Origin: Pyricularia pennisetigena
Lineage: Eukaryota > Ascomycota > Sordariomycetes > Magnaporthales > Pyriculariaceae
Direction of reading: 5' to 3'
Assembly: GCF_004337985.1 (NCBI RefSeq)
Contig: NW_021940925.1
Coordinates: 1-64,000, forward strand
DNA length: 64,000 nt
The first letter of the stretch is position 1; each line of letters begins with the position of its first letter. The notes under the pieces were generated by a model, which did not search any database, was not told where the DNA came from, and was given only the letters and a program-made list of their open reading frames with translations. Shown piece after piece: positions 1 through 11,605 of this stretch. The position numbers and the translations under genes were made by a program.

Positions 1-101
1 TTCGTCTAGATATTTATAAAATAAAACAAAGGGTTGACGTGGCTGAGTAGATATTTTTAGGGGCCGGACTTTAGGGGGGTCGGAGATGTGGAGCCCAACG
101 T
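1..101. mobile_element. Terminal end of a young Fot1/pogo-like element (left part outside the window)
   Basis: These bases match the right end of the intact element at 51872-53729 with no difference that I can see, including the TIR that ends in GGAGCCCAACGT followed by the TA target duplication at 102-103. The match runs to the window edge, so the rest of this copy lies outside. Lack of RIP changes implies a recent insertion. Seen directly by comparing the two stretches. Confidence 0.85.
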
Positions 102-103
102 TA

Positions 104-311
104 TGCCAGCGCTATCTCTCCTGTGTCGCAAGGGACAACCGTTGCTGTAAATTCCAAAACCTAATAATAGCGGTCGGTTAAATCCCTTGTGTTTCCATAT
201 ACTCGCTGCATAAAAAGCACAATTTTTCATTTAGAATGTGTCAGTGACTGTATTTACTGGCCGACATTCAAATATACTAAGTGTTCACTGCGTCGTGTTC
301 TTTTGCATAAT
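104..311. other. Intergenic stretch, no gene seen
   Basis: About 200 bases of mixed composition between two transposon ends. Its natural continuation is at 7942, because the element at 314-7939 was inserted here with TA duplication. No open frame or motif recognised on either strand. Confidence 0.5.
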
Positions 312-465
312 TAACGTCGGGTACCCCCTGATGGCCACCCAAAAATAACAGCACTTTTATTTTTATCGTCCAACTTCTATTATAAATATTTCGACGAATT
401 TTTCACTTTTGGATTTACTTTTTTCTAATTTGAATTTTCCAATTTCTAATAAAGCAATATACCGA

Positions 466-1866
466 GAATTAGTTTATTTCCGCCATAAAAGCGTTAATAA
501 TGGCAAATGAATTGCAAAAACCTCCCGAAAATGGGGTATATTTAAAAATATATTTCGTTACCGTTTTCAAAATTTTCAATTTTATAAAAAAGCATAAAAC
601 CCCTTTTGAAAGTTTGGTATTAAATTTGAAAAGCATTTAATTAATTAAATATCTGTCCAAACAATTTTGGGGGTTCCATTAACGCATTAAAAACTACTTT
701 TTTGGCAAAACGAAGTTTTTAAACCGCCGGTAAAATATGAAGTTTTGGAAAACGTTGGATAACCCGTTTTTTGGTTCGTTATCCAATTTTTAAAATTTAA
801 AAACCCCGTCGAATAAAAAACGCCCGGGTTAAAAGGTTATTACGGAAATAATCAAGTTTTGGTGGTTGTATATTATAAACCCCGTTCTTAACGATATTGA
901 ACCGGAAAATCGGTAAAATATAAACGAAACTGGTATAATGGAAGGTAAAAGATTTAACGGTTTAATATTAAATTTTAACAGATTCCGGCCGTTACAGCGA
1001 AAAAAACCCGGAACGCGGGGTTAAACGATTATAATGGAATATATATCGGTTATAAACGCTATTATATTTCCCTTCGTTATATTTGAAAAAACGTATAATA
1101 ATAATATTTAACGGATTTGAATTTCTTCGATAATTGGTAATTTTATATAACTGAAAACGGGTGGACAAATAACGAAATGGTTATTGAATAGTTAACAAAA
1201 TATTTGTTCCGTATACTGAATTTTTAACTTTTAAAAAACGGTTATAAGTTTTCAAAGGTTATAAATTATATACAACGGACGAATTTATATGTTTTTATTT
1301 GCAAGAAAACATTCAATTTTTATATTTACCCCTTTATTGATAACACATTTTCCAAATGTTGGACTTATCGGCTTTCAAGTCGTTAAAAGAATTTATCGAC
1401 GTTAATTTGGATTTATTAACCAATTTTGCTGTTTAACAGCTGTTTAAAAATAAAAATTGTTTTTGCTATAATATAACCAAATTGAAAATATTTACAATAC
1501 AAAATATGTATTAAATTTGGGTGTCGTATAACGTGTTTATAACCGGTGAATTTGGTTAAACCTTTTTTAAACCTTTTTTCAACAAAGAATAATAACATCA
1601 ACCTTATAAAGATAAAAATAACGATTTATGAAAGGATAAAATACCGGAAAGCACAACCCAAAAAACTAACAACCCGTTTTTATTTATTTGGAAAACCTTT
1701 AAAACGACCCGAAATATTCGATTTTAATTGCAAAAGATTTCCCAATTTAATAAAACCAACGCTGTTTTACGTTTTTTGTTTGCAAAAATCCAAAAAAATT
1801 TCGAAACCAAAAATGTATTTTTGGTTAACGCGCAGTAAAAAATTAATTTATTGGAAATGTAATTAA
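466..1866 (+). pseudogene. RIP-destroyed Fot1-like DDE transposase of copy A
   Basis: The frame is broken by many stops, but stretches can be matched to the intact transposase at 51971-53578. Near 490-540 the N-terminal helix-turn-helix region (NGK...KTS.KWGI pattern) is readable, near 890-960 the region around the first catalytic Asp (ENETGIME-like) survives with changes, and 1546-1866 is the open C-terminal portion beginning NLVKPFLN, which corresponds to NLAKPLLN in the intact copy. The C-to-T and G-to-A bias is what RIP causes. Not functional. Confidence 0.75.
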
Positions 1867-1963
1867 AGGTAATACGGCCGGCGAAAAAATCTTAATTCCG
1901 GATTTAAACGAGTTTGTGGTTAATAAATAAAATATTATTGGATTGCAGGAAAATAATATAAAG

Positions 1964-2156
1964 TGTGACATTTGGACCATGAGATCACCAGACCCTAACC
2001 CTTACCCCTGACCAACGACCCACCAGGGTAATACCTTCATCCACGTCGCGTCAAGCTCAGAACTTTGTATATTTCCTTTCTTCTCCTCAAAATAGAATCT
2101 TCGTCGATAAATGCCAATAGACTAGCTTCCGTGCTATAATTACCCTGGCCGTAACA
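1964..2156 (+). repeat. 5' LTR of Gypsy family 1, copy 1
   Basis: Starts TGTGACATTTGGACC and ends GTAACA. It matches the 3' LTR at 7582-7774 over the full 193 bases apart from C/T and G/A transitions. The stretch right after 2156 should hold the primer binding site; I did not assign its tRNA. Confidence 0.88.
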
Positions 2157-2199
2157 CAATTTTACTTTCAAAAAAATCGCTGGCCTAGCGATTAATAAA

Positions 2200-3620
2200 T
2201 AAGGCGCAACAACCTATTTTTACGCCGCTGGCGAGCGACGAAAATAAATCCGCACCCGACAAACCGATCCGACCTATACCCAAGCTAAAAAACCATCCAT
2301 ATACGAGCAGGAAATCACAAAAATTGATTAAAAACCAGACGGAGCAAATAAACCGCCCCATCGATAACCCGACCCGATTAAAAAGCGAAATAAATTTTCA
2401 CCCAAACACCAATTCCAATGTCGAGGACGAAATCGAAATTGCATCTTTTTCGCGGTCCCCGGAGCTTAGTGTGAACGCATAAAAAAATAACCCCAAAATA
2501 ATGGGCGACGCAAACGACCCAACCAGCGAAATCGCTAGGTTAAAAGCGGAAATATTTAGGTTAAAAAACGCGTTAAAAAACGATATACCCAATCCCAAAC
2601 CCTATTGAAAATTAAGGTACCGAAAACCATCGGTGGAAAGTGCATTCGGCGGAACGAATTTCAAAGCAAAAGGGATGGCCGTTTGGCCAGCCTTTACCGA
2701 ATTCCAAGGAATAGGCGGTATAAACCCTGTTTATAATAATAAAACAAAAACCAAAGCCGATTTACCCCCAAAATTCGCAGGAAATAAAACGCAATTTAAT
2801 AACTAGTTAATAAAAGTGGCCGACAAATTCGAAAAAAATGTCACCATTTTCAGGACCGAAAAAAATCGGATGCGTTACCTGATAAATTTGCTCGAAAACA
2901 AAGCCGAAAAAGTAATAATTATTCGTTACGTTTTAATTATACGCCCTTTTTTATTAATAGCCGAAATAATCCAAATCCTATAATTTATATACCACGACCC
3001 CAACCAGTCCATAATTGCCAAAAAAACCCTTAAAAAATACGAGTTTAAGCTAGGTAAAGGCCAAAATATCCACGAATTTATTACCACGTTTAATTTACTA
3101 ACCCAGCAAATAAAAATTCGAAAAAAAAACTGGAAACAAACTTTGTAGGGATATATACCCGCCGACCTGGATTACCGGCTATTACACGATAGTAAAAATA
3201 TGGAAATAAATTATAAAACGTTTTACCAATACGTTACCAAAACCGTTTACAGCAATTAACTGGTACAAAAAAGGCGCAAAAACCGAAAAAGCACCGACAA
3301 AACCAGTACGAAAAACGAGACCCGCAGCAGGTAAAAAACAGCTTCGACGAAATTCCGTTCGCGTTACAAATCCAAAAATTATTAAAGGGATAAAACGGAA
3401 CCAATTACGATGGTTAAAACCGGTCGTTCGCTAATTTATAAAAAGAAAAAGTCGCATTGGGATGCTAATATTTGTTTTATGTGCGGAAAGGGTGGTTATA
3501 ATTCCAAAAATTGTCCCGAAAAAAAGAAAATAAAGGATGTTAAAACAGTAAAATAAAAGCAATAAACGGGTACTTTAAATTCGGAAACCACAAACGAATT
3601 GTGAAAAAAATAAAACCGCC
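2200..3620 (+). pseudogene. RIPed gag of Gypsy family 1, copy 1
   Basis: No open frame of useful length remains. The best landmark is a CCHC nucleocapsid knuckle at about 3473-3514 reading CFMCGKGGYNSKNC, in which the histidine is replaced by tyrosine (a CAC/CAT to TAT change, RIP type). The second copy at 29491-35378 keeps the histidine but has lost a cysteine, so the ancestral motif was complete. Confidence 0.7.
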
Positions 3621-3699
3621 GCAAACCTTTTCGGTGGTCCAAATATTTACAATAGTTTAAACTAATAATAACCCAAAATTTAAATTTTTTATCGTTCGA

Positions 3700-6600
3700 A
3701 TTTAAATATAGGTTAATGGCGTAGTATTATCGGTTAAAGCTTTTTGTAACACCGGAGTAAATATTTTTTTTAATTAGCCCAGCAATCGTTAAATAAACCG
3801 CAAAACGGCTAAAAGCCCGGTTCCAAAGGTTAAAAACCCCGTTATTTTTATCGAATTACCGCAAATAGGACGCAGGACGGATTACGCACAAACTAAAAAC
3901 GACTTTGGAAATCGATAAACGCCGGTTTAACAACCAAATATTTTACGTAACGGAAAATAAATATAATATATTTATTGGGTAGGATTAATTAGTTAAATAG
4001 GATATTTGGATCCACCCGAAAACGCAAACGTTCGTATAACTTAAAAGGACACCGTCGCTGGTAAAATTTTCGCCAACCATTAAATTTCCGAATATATTGT
4101 TAAACAAACCCGATCCGGTTATATAAACTAATGCAAAACGGCGCGACCGAGCATTCGAACGAAAAACCAAAAAGGTGCAAATATTTCAACGACCGTAGCG
4201 CTAAATAACCTTTTCAAAACCCAAACCGACCCCGGTTATTTTGGGTAAGGAGCAAACCGTTGTAAATATAACCGCATTTTAATATAAACTGGACACCGAC
4301 CCCCGATAAAAGCGATGGAAATCGTACCCATTACCCACGCAACCCATTACGTTAAAAATTGGACCCGAAAACCCCGCCATCAATTTATTTGCTATTAACC
4401 GTTCGTACCAATGGAAAACCAATAAAAGAAAACCGATCCCGTTCCCGGAAAATAAAAACCCCGATTATGTCGAATTGGTCCGACGTAAATTATTATCCCG
4501 ATTCGTTAACCTGGAGGGATTTTTTTCGAAAGCAGTTTTAACCAATTTACCTCCATATCGCCCAGGGTACGATGTAATTTTGGAGTTAAATAAACCAAAA
4601 ATAGGATCGTTTCCGACGTATAAAACACCTATGGAATTCCTGCCGTTCGAAAAGGAAATAATCGACGAATTGCTGCGCATTGGGTTTATCGAACCCTGTA
4701 TGCAGGCCGACCCAGCGCCTATCCTATTCGTATTTAAACCATATTCCAAAAAACGCCGTTTTTGCACCGATTACCGATGGATTAACCAATTTTTGAAAAA
4801 TCGATTCGTACCAGCCCCGGATATTAACGGAATTATTTTTAATTATCGCAATACAAAAAAGTTTACGAAAATCGATATTATCCGAACTTTTAACCGGTTA
4901 CGTATAATTGTTAATTTAAAATATTTTACTGTTTTCCGCACCCGTTAAAACATTTTTTAATGGAAGGTATTTCCCTTTAAATTAAAAATCGGCCCAATTT
5001 GGTGGCAATTTTTTATTAACGTTTAACTAAGTAAATTTTTAAATTTATTTACCAGCGCATACGCCGACGATATTTTGGTTTATTCCGACGGAAACGAAAA
5101 AAAATATTGGGATTAAATAAAAAAAATTATTTACCGATTAAACCGGGTCGACCTCCAGGAAAATATTAAAAAATTTCGATTTAACGTTACCACGGTCGAT
5201 TATTTTGGTATCGTTATAAACGCAGGTTTAGGTATCCGTATCGATCCGGACAAATTATAAACTATTAGCGATTGGAAATTCGAAAACTTTACGTCCAAAA
5301 CAGCCGTACGTTCCTTTTTGGGATTGAGCAATTATATCCGAATATTTTGCCACTATACCAGCAACGTCGCTAAGCCGTTAAACCGACTGTTGAAAAAAAA
5401 ACGCCAAATTTGCTATAGGACTAAAATAAAGGCGAATATTTGAAAAAATAAAACGTTTAGCCTGCGATGCACCGGTTATAGCATTTTTCACCCCAGGCCG
5501 ACCGACCAAAATAAAAACCGACGTTTTACGCAACGCGACCGGCGGAGCAATTTAATAATAATAACCGGGTGGAAAATGGAAACCTGTGGAATATTATTCA
5601 AAAACGATAACCCCAGCAAAACGCGCATACCCGATCCAAAACCGAAAACTGCTGGTAATAATTTAAACGTTGGAATATTACGAACCAAAATTATTGGGGA
5701 CAAGCTTTTTCGTGGTTACAAACCACCAAATTTTAATTTATTATTCCATAAAACGATTTTTTTCGATTTAACAAATGCGTTAGGCAAATTTCCTGGCCAA
5801 TTTTAATATTACGTTTTAATACCGCCGCGGTAAAAATAATATAACCGCCGATACCCTATCCCGCAAAACGGCAAATTTTCCAACAATTAAAACTCGGGAA
5901 AAAAAAACGAATAATAATTTTAATCCCACTTAAAAAAATTATATTTACGGTAACCGCCGTTAATATTACCGACCCAAACGCCCACGTAATAAACGGCGCA
6001 AATTTGGTAAACCTAATACGACAAAAAAACGAAAAGCAAAAGCTAGGCTAATATTAAGGAAAACTAATAATCCCGGAAACGATTTTAAACGGATATATAT
6101 TTTTAAAAACCGTTTTAATCCGGGAAATTCACGAACCCAAAATATTCGCCTACGCAGGATAAAATAAAACGATATAAATAATTAAAAAACAGTATTTTTG
6201 GGAGGGTATAAATTAAATTATTCGGAAAAATATTAAAAATTGTTACAATTACGAGCGAAATAAAAGCAAATACGACAAAACCCCGGGCTTATTATATCCG
6301 CTACCGATACCGAATTACGTTTGGGAATATATAGCAATTAACGGAAAAAATATACCCAAAAATAAATTCGGATACGATTACGTATAAATGTTCGTTTGCA
6401 AATTTAATCGCCTAATAACTATTATCCCAGGACAAAAAACCGATACAGCAAAAATCTTAACCTCCCGATATTACCGATACCTATACCGTTTCCTAGGACT
6501 ACCTTTCGTTTGGATTAACGATAACGCCGGGCCGTTCATTTCCGAATTTATGGTAACGATAAATAAATTTACGGGTATTAAATACCGACACGGTAACGCC

Positions 6601-7480
6601 TTGCACCTTTAAATACAAAATGTTGTAAAAATTATTAACCAAAAACTGGATTAAAAGCTACGGTTTTATATCGATAAATATTAAACCAATTGGAACGTAT
6701 ATTTGCCTGTTTTGGATTTTATCCATAACGCCGCGTGGTATTCCAGTTTTAATATATGCCCGTTAAAAGTAATATTCGGGACCGAACCCCAAAACCCGCT
6801 ATCCACCGACCTGCTAACCACGACCGTTAATTCAAACCAAAAACGAAAAACCCTGCAAATCGTCCGCCAAATTAAAAAAATCCAAAAATTGGTTCGTTAA
6901 AACGCGCTAAAAGCGTAGGCGAAGCAGGAAAAATAAATTAACAAAAAACGGCGACCAGTAAATTTTGGGGTTAACGATTATATTTTCGTTAAAAAAAAGG
7001 GTTTCCGACGACCGCACCGACAATTAAATTGGATTTACAATGGACCGGACCATGGCAAATTTTAAAAAAACGAAAATATAACTATATTTTGGACGTATTT
7101 AAATCTTTTAAAAAAAAAAACTTATTCCACGCAAACCGCCTCCGCAAAACCGCAATGGACCCATTACCATAACAGAAAAAAAAACCGCTTCCGCCAAAAA
7201 AGATTAACGGAAAACCAAAATTTGTAATCGATAAAATTCTAACGTCCCAATTATTTGGCCGGAATAAAATATTGCAATACCAGATCGTATAGTAAAAATG
7301 TGATCCAAACGACACGTGGTACCCGGCTGAAAATTTCAAAAATTCAGCGACAGTTTTTAACGATTTTTATAAAAAATATAAAAATACCGCAGGACCACCG
7401 AAACGATTGGCAATTTGGATAAAAACCGCTACCGAGGATAAGTTGGACGAACCGAATTAGGAGGATAGTGTGTTAAAATA
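3700..7480 (+). pseudogene. RIPed pol of Gypsy family 1, copy 1
   Basis: Longest readable piece is 4475-4948 (157 codons), the N-terminal half of the reverse transcriptase: P.Y..KTPMEFLPFEKEII followed by RFCTDYRWIN, equivalent to the Gypsy C.DYR.LN block. The catalytic AYADDILVYSDG segment follows near 5050-5085 in another frame. Integrase is seen at 6388-6612, with the second catalytic Asp in the WINDNAGPFIS segment, and continues at 6703-6900. Stops and altered codons throughout make it inactive. Confidence 0.8.
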
Positions 7481-7581
7481 TGGAAAGTTGAACGGTAAAA
7501 GGAAAAAGCGACGATATGGTTAATTTGACAAAAGTTTCGCATAATTATTTGCGTCGATATACGAGGTTTGGAAGGGGGTAA

Positions 7582-7774
7582 TATGACATTTGGACCATAA
7601 GATTACCAGACCCTAACCCTTACCCCTGACCAACGACCCACCAGGGTAATACCTTTATCCACGTCGCGTTAAGTTTAGAATTTTGTATGTTTCCTTTCTT
7701 CTCCTCAGAGTAGAATCTTCGTCGATAGGTGCCAGTAGACTAGCTTCCGTGCTATGATTACCCTGGCCGTGACA
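7582..7774 (+). repeat. 3' LTR of Gypsy family 1, copy 1
   Basis: 193 bases pairing with the 5' LTR at 1964-2156. The terminal TG has become TA by a G-to-A change. Followed by the TAAAG target duplication. Confidence 0.88.
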
Positions 7775-8205
7775 TAAAGAATTTGGAATTTTTAACTAAT
7801 AAAAAAAGTTTAATAAACCGGAATAACCTGAAAACGATTGTATTTTTGTGCGTTGATAGTTTTATATCCAAATTAATTTATAAAAGTATACATTTCGTTG
7901 TTAGATTTTTAGGTGTGGCCAACAGGGGGTACCCGACGTTAATTGTTATAGTACGAGGTGTTGCTGCTCACACTTTATACGTTGCACTTACAGTGCTCTT
8001 TTCTTTCGCAATCCTCGGGTTTCCTCAAAAGTCAATTCTGGAAGCGCCGCTTTCGATTTCCAGCATTACGCACCAGGCTAGCCTGTTGGGCACGCGCCAC
8101 CCATCTGCGCCGTCCCGAGAGGAAGCCGAGCCCTAGCACTACCCTGGGTTCACTAATTTTGTCAGGGTTCGCGGTACTGCTGACGAATACAGGATCTGTG
8201 GCTCT

Positions 8206-8565
8206 GTGGGTAAAGACGAGCCAGGCAGTATGAAATTTATTTTCAACTGTTGCATTTTCAGTGCTCGACAAACAGAACAAAGTGATTTGGTGCTTTATAT
8301 GGGCGTTCACACTCGCAAAAAGAAGCATTTTGTTAAGATGTTGGGAGATAGGCTCAGGAACAAAGAATCACACAGTATTTTTACGAGTGTTTCCATGCAG
8401 GCGGTTAGGGATATAATGAGGCAGCAGCTCAGCCAGGGTCCTAGATGTTACATGTCGAAGGTGGCGAAGATATTAACGATGTGTTTTACTAGGGACGCAA
8501 AAGGCTGGACGTACGTCAGCATATCGCGAGGCAAAACTCTAATTTACCCAGGCATTTTACCATAA
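8206..8565 (+). CDS. Unrecognised small ORF beside the polymerase-like fragments
   Basis: Open for 119 codons; the first codon is a non-ATG, and the first ATG is a few codons in (MKFIFNCC). The predicted product is basic with no signal peptide or membrane segment that I recognise. It lies in the 8-10 kb block of more balanced base composition and is convergent with the DNA polymerase-like fragment on the minus strand. It may be a decayed gene of the same virus-like insertion or chance. No family recognised. Confidence 0.25.
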   Translation: MGKDEPGSMKFIFNCCIFSARQTEQSDLVLYMGVHTRKKKHFVKMLGDRLRNKESHSIFTSVSMQAVRDIMRQQLSQGPRCYMSKVAKILTMCFTRDAKGWTYVSISRGKTLIYPGILP

Positions 8566-8730
8566 ATAGGAATACCATCCATTAGGGCAGCGCTAGCTCT
8601 GTCTAGGGAGGCGCAAATAATGCCTGTAACGTTCACGAGGTAGGTAAACTAGTTTTGGTATCCTTCGACTTTGTGTCCAGCCTTTAATTAGGCAAAGGGA
8701 ATTACCCAGAGACAGCTTTATTGCTGTCTA

Positions 8731-9287
8731 TTCGAAAATTAGAGTCTAGGCCGGTAAACACTCTTTTTACCTTCGACTGCAAAATTAAAGATATTGAAAT
8801 AAGGTCCATTTCACCCATGTGTTTCCTTCGCCGAGACCGTGATGTTGTGGCTTTAGCTGAGGATTTCACGCGTGGGCCCATTCTGGAGCTCCGTTACCAT
8901 TGCACACATTTACTGCAGTTTCTTTTTAGTAAAACCTAAACCCCCTGGTTTTCGCTGAGGAGCACGATAGGTTGTACAAAAAATAGTGTTTGTAACCTAG
9001 TGCTCCGTACAAATTGTTAGCTCCCATTTTGAGCACTGCGCCGTAAATGGGGTTAGTCTTTCGCACCTTTTGTCTACGTTTCACCATTATCCACAGCACG
9101 CGACAGGGTATGCTAAACTTGTCTTTTTCGAACTCCACGACATATTCTTGAATTTAATGAAATAGCCGCGCGGTTTGGCCCTGTTCGAATAGACCTTTAC
9201 TGGTGTTACTAACATGGATTTGTATTCGGATGGATTTGGTACTATAAAACAAAGCTTATCCCGGAAAATAAGGATTGGTTTTACCAA
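8731..9287 (-). pseudogene. Fragment of a family B DNA polymerase (virus-like), frameshifted
   Basis: On the minus strand two overlapping frames (9287-9087 and 9138-8926) together read like the palm/fingers region of a family B DNA polymerase. The key segment is at about 9000-9035: AVLKMGANNLYGALGYK, matching motif B (K...N.xYGxxG), preceded by a basic helix (KRRQKVRK), as is typical just before motif B. About 80 codons further on, near 8762-8731, VFTGLDSNF sits where motif C (YGDTDS) is expected, with the first Asp lost. Motif A and the exonuclease domain are not seen. Several stops and at least two frame changes make it a pseudogene. The non-protein-primed style of motif B fits Nucleocytoviricota or a cellular polymerase better than linear-plasmid polymerases, but this rests on motif reading only. 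Confidence 0.55.
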
Positions 9288-9659
9288 TAGGCATACACCA
9301 TTATAAAAAATGCAACAAACACTATAGGAGCGTGTTTATATAAAATAATTATAAATAACGTTTTAACCATATTTGTACTTTTTATATAAGCTGTGGTGGT
9401 GGCTCGGTTGCGTCCCGATTTACCGCTTTCAATGGGTAGCAGCCATGCGCGCGTTACACCTCGCAGTAACCAGCACGGCTGTCAAATCTCACGCGATTAA
9501 AATGCCCGACAATTGCAATTATATTTCCATATTATCCGCTCATTTACCACCGGAAAGGGCAGAAAAAAAACGCAGTTTTTACTCGACACAGGATGATAAA
9601 ACTTCGGGAGAGCTCACTGGGAATACATAAACCGCGTTACCGTCGAAATCTCACCGAGG

Positions 9660-10047
9660 AAGGTAAAAACCTCCGGGTGTACGCCAAATATCTTTCTGCT
9701 CCAAAAATTTTCCTTTATGGGTTGGTTGTTAACTTGTCAAATATCGAAAAAGAGGGTGGGTGCTCCAATGTAACATAATTTCCCTTTATTAGGGGCCGTT
9801 CCTCAAATTTTGCAGACTAAAATCCTCTCTCCCCTTGTTTAACCGTACAAAAGACTATTTTCGATGCGAGGCGGCCAGAAATATAGACTGTACCAGTATC
9901 GCACTCCGTGTGAGGCGTGACCACCAATCGAGCATTACCCGCCATTGGAGTTCTAAATACGGAGCGGAGGTTTCCGAATTTGCCTTTGTTGGTCATTTCG
10001 AGAGCACGTTTGTAGTTACTAGGTGAGTCGAACCTTAGAAACCTCAT
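9660..10047 (-). pseudogene. Fragment of RNA polymerase largest subunit (RPB1/beta-prime-like), decayed
   Basis: The minus-strand frame 10047-9817 contains KGKFGNLR (near 9966-9987), then GNARLVVTP, then GTVYISGRLASKI (near 9856-9894). Order and spacing match the RPB1 core 'KGKeGr.R ... sARtVI.P ... vGvP..IA..L' with only one residue of length difference before the AR. After one in-frame TAG the same frame continues with IKGNYVTLEHPPSF, corresponding to the DGDxVLFNRQPSLH loop of RPB1. The region that should hold the NADFDGD metal-binding loop is lost to further stops. A second, diverged version of this same region is at 57497-58348. A host RPB1 is excluded by the divergence. Confidence 0.6.
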
Positions 10048-10134
10048 TGCTGCAGTGTATTAAGCCACTATGTTTCCCGAAGTTAGACACAAATTTTGAG
10101 ATGGGAGTAGTAAACATTATTAAAAATTAACAAT

Positions 10135-10330
10135 TATCCGAGCAGCTGTTTAATTGTTTTGACCCATTATATTGCATGATGAAAACGAATTACCCGGTTG
10201 TTTTAATCGTAATATTTTAATTGCTGCTATCTAATATTTTATGTTAAAGCAACCCAAATGATAATGCCAATAATATATCTTTTAACATATTTAAATATAA
10301 TACACTCAGTATATTTGCTATTTTTGGCAA
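10135..10330 (+). repeat. Fragment of a Gypsy family 2 LTR and adjoining leader
   Basis: Contains the segment TGTTTTGACCCATTATATTG followed by GAATTACCCGGTTG, matching the LTR end of the Gypsy family 2 copy beginning at 49011. The flanking sequence is AT-rich and could be the start of the internal region. Short and degraded; boundaries approximate. Confidence 0.5.
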
Positions 10331-11600
10331 ATTAACCAAAAAGGCTTTTTACTAAACCCAAAAACGATATCAATAATAACAACGAAAAAGAAAACGGCTT
10401 CGCCAGCGGGTTATATGAACTGCGCGAAAATTCCAGGAAAAGACGTTCTGCAATAAATAGCTTAAAAACATGCGAATGTTGCCAACTAGTATTAATATTA
10501 TTTACACCCTTTCTAATGGGAAAACCAAGTTTAAATGTAACCCCTTTACAATACCCCCGAATAATTTAAAGGGTATTTTGTTTAAATGCACATACGTTCC
10601 GCGTCTTATATGGAAATATTTCAAAACGAAATAAAAGAAATCGCATATATATTTATCTTTTGAAGTAAAATATGTTGTTTTGGTTCCAAAACTTTCCTCA
10701 AATATAGCGACGTGGCCTTAAGACTTAATATTAAAATTTACGAGTGCCGATAGAAAAATAAAACAGAAAGCGGGTGTTTTTTTACCCCAATCCAATAAGC
10801 CGATACGGGACACAAATATTCATACCAAATATATAACCGAAATAATAATGGATAGAGTTAATCCCGTTACACCTATACAACAGACATGTAAGTCCTTTGC
10901 GTCAACTTTGTTTTTAACCGCGGGCCTTCTCCTTTGCAACTAGCTTTTCGAGTATTTGCTTAAAAGGAAGCTGACTTCAAACCAACCCCGGATCCCTCTC
11001 CAAAAATACAATACAGCCAGCAAGGCTTTTAGATAAAAATTACAAGTGCGGCAGCAAGGACCTGTTATACATTGCCAGCGATGTTATCCTGACCCAATAA
11101 TAGGGGGTATTCCGACGCGGCCGCTGTTGTATTCATTCGAATAAACGCCCGGCCGTTTACCGGGCGCTTGACTGACAAACAGCATACCTAGGGTCTAAAC
11201 TTTGCCTGCCCAGGCGAATTTTACTGCATAAACACGTTCCAATTTCCTATCCTCCATCTGTCTTAGACCGTTAGACGTTAACAGACAGTTGCCCTGCTGT
11301 TTGGTGTAAAGGTACAACGTACCTAATGGCCCGTTCAACTTCGAAACGGGCGCGCAGCTATATGAGAGCGAATTGGCGATAACCTCAAGCTCAGAGGAGG
11401 CGGATGTGCTACGAAGGTTGTAGGTCGAAATAAGGGAACCTGGTTAAGGTTATTCAATATATTTGGCTTGGCTAGCAGCCAAAACTGCAAAACACAGTGC
11501 TTGTCGTGCGGGAACTGTCCGAGACCTAGGCAGGCCCCGCCGGTTGCCAGGTCACCCCGCAAAACGTAAGCACGGACCATTATAAGCCTTGTCGTCACAC
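10331..11600. other. No gene identified
   Basis: An AT-rich first part (to about 10900) and a more balanced second part. Only short frames without recognisable motifs. The second part may contain 5' sequence of the gene starting at 11606. Confidence 0.4.
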
Positions 11601-11605
11601 CATGA

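Larger units (their letters stand above)
1964..7774 (+). mobile_element. Ty3/Gypsy LTR retrotransposon, RIPed (family 1, copy 1)
   Basis: Two 193-base LTRs (1964-2156 and 7582-7774) begin TGTGACATTTGG / TATGACATTTGG and end in ACA. The insertion is flanked by a 5-bp duplication TAAAG (1959-1963 and 7775-7779). Internal order gag, protease, RT, RNase H, integrase in plus orientation can be followed through the RIP damage: zinc knuckle near 3473-3514, RT from 4475, an intact YADD catalytic box near 5050, integrase core near 6400-6600. RT before integrase places it in Ty3/Gypsy. All frames carry many stops; it could only move with proteins supplied in trans. Confidence 0.9.
314..7939 (+). mobile_element. 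RIPed Fot1/pogo-like DNA transposon (copy A), split by a Gypsy element
   Basis: Left TIR ACGTCGGGTACCCCCTG starts at 314 and its inverted copy ends at 7939; TA duplications lie at 312-313 and 7940-7941. Removing the nested retrotransposon (1964-7774) and one 5-bp duplication leaves about 1.8 kb, the usual size of a Fot1-like element. The interior is a very AT-rich ghost of a transposase in plus orientation. The same TIR type is present at 13354-14872 and, more diverged, at the ends of the elements at 21305 and 37522. Confidence 0.85.
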
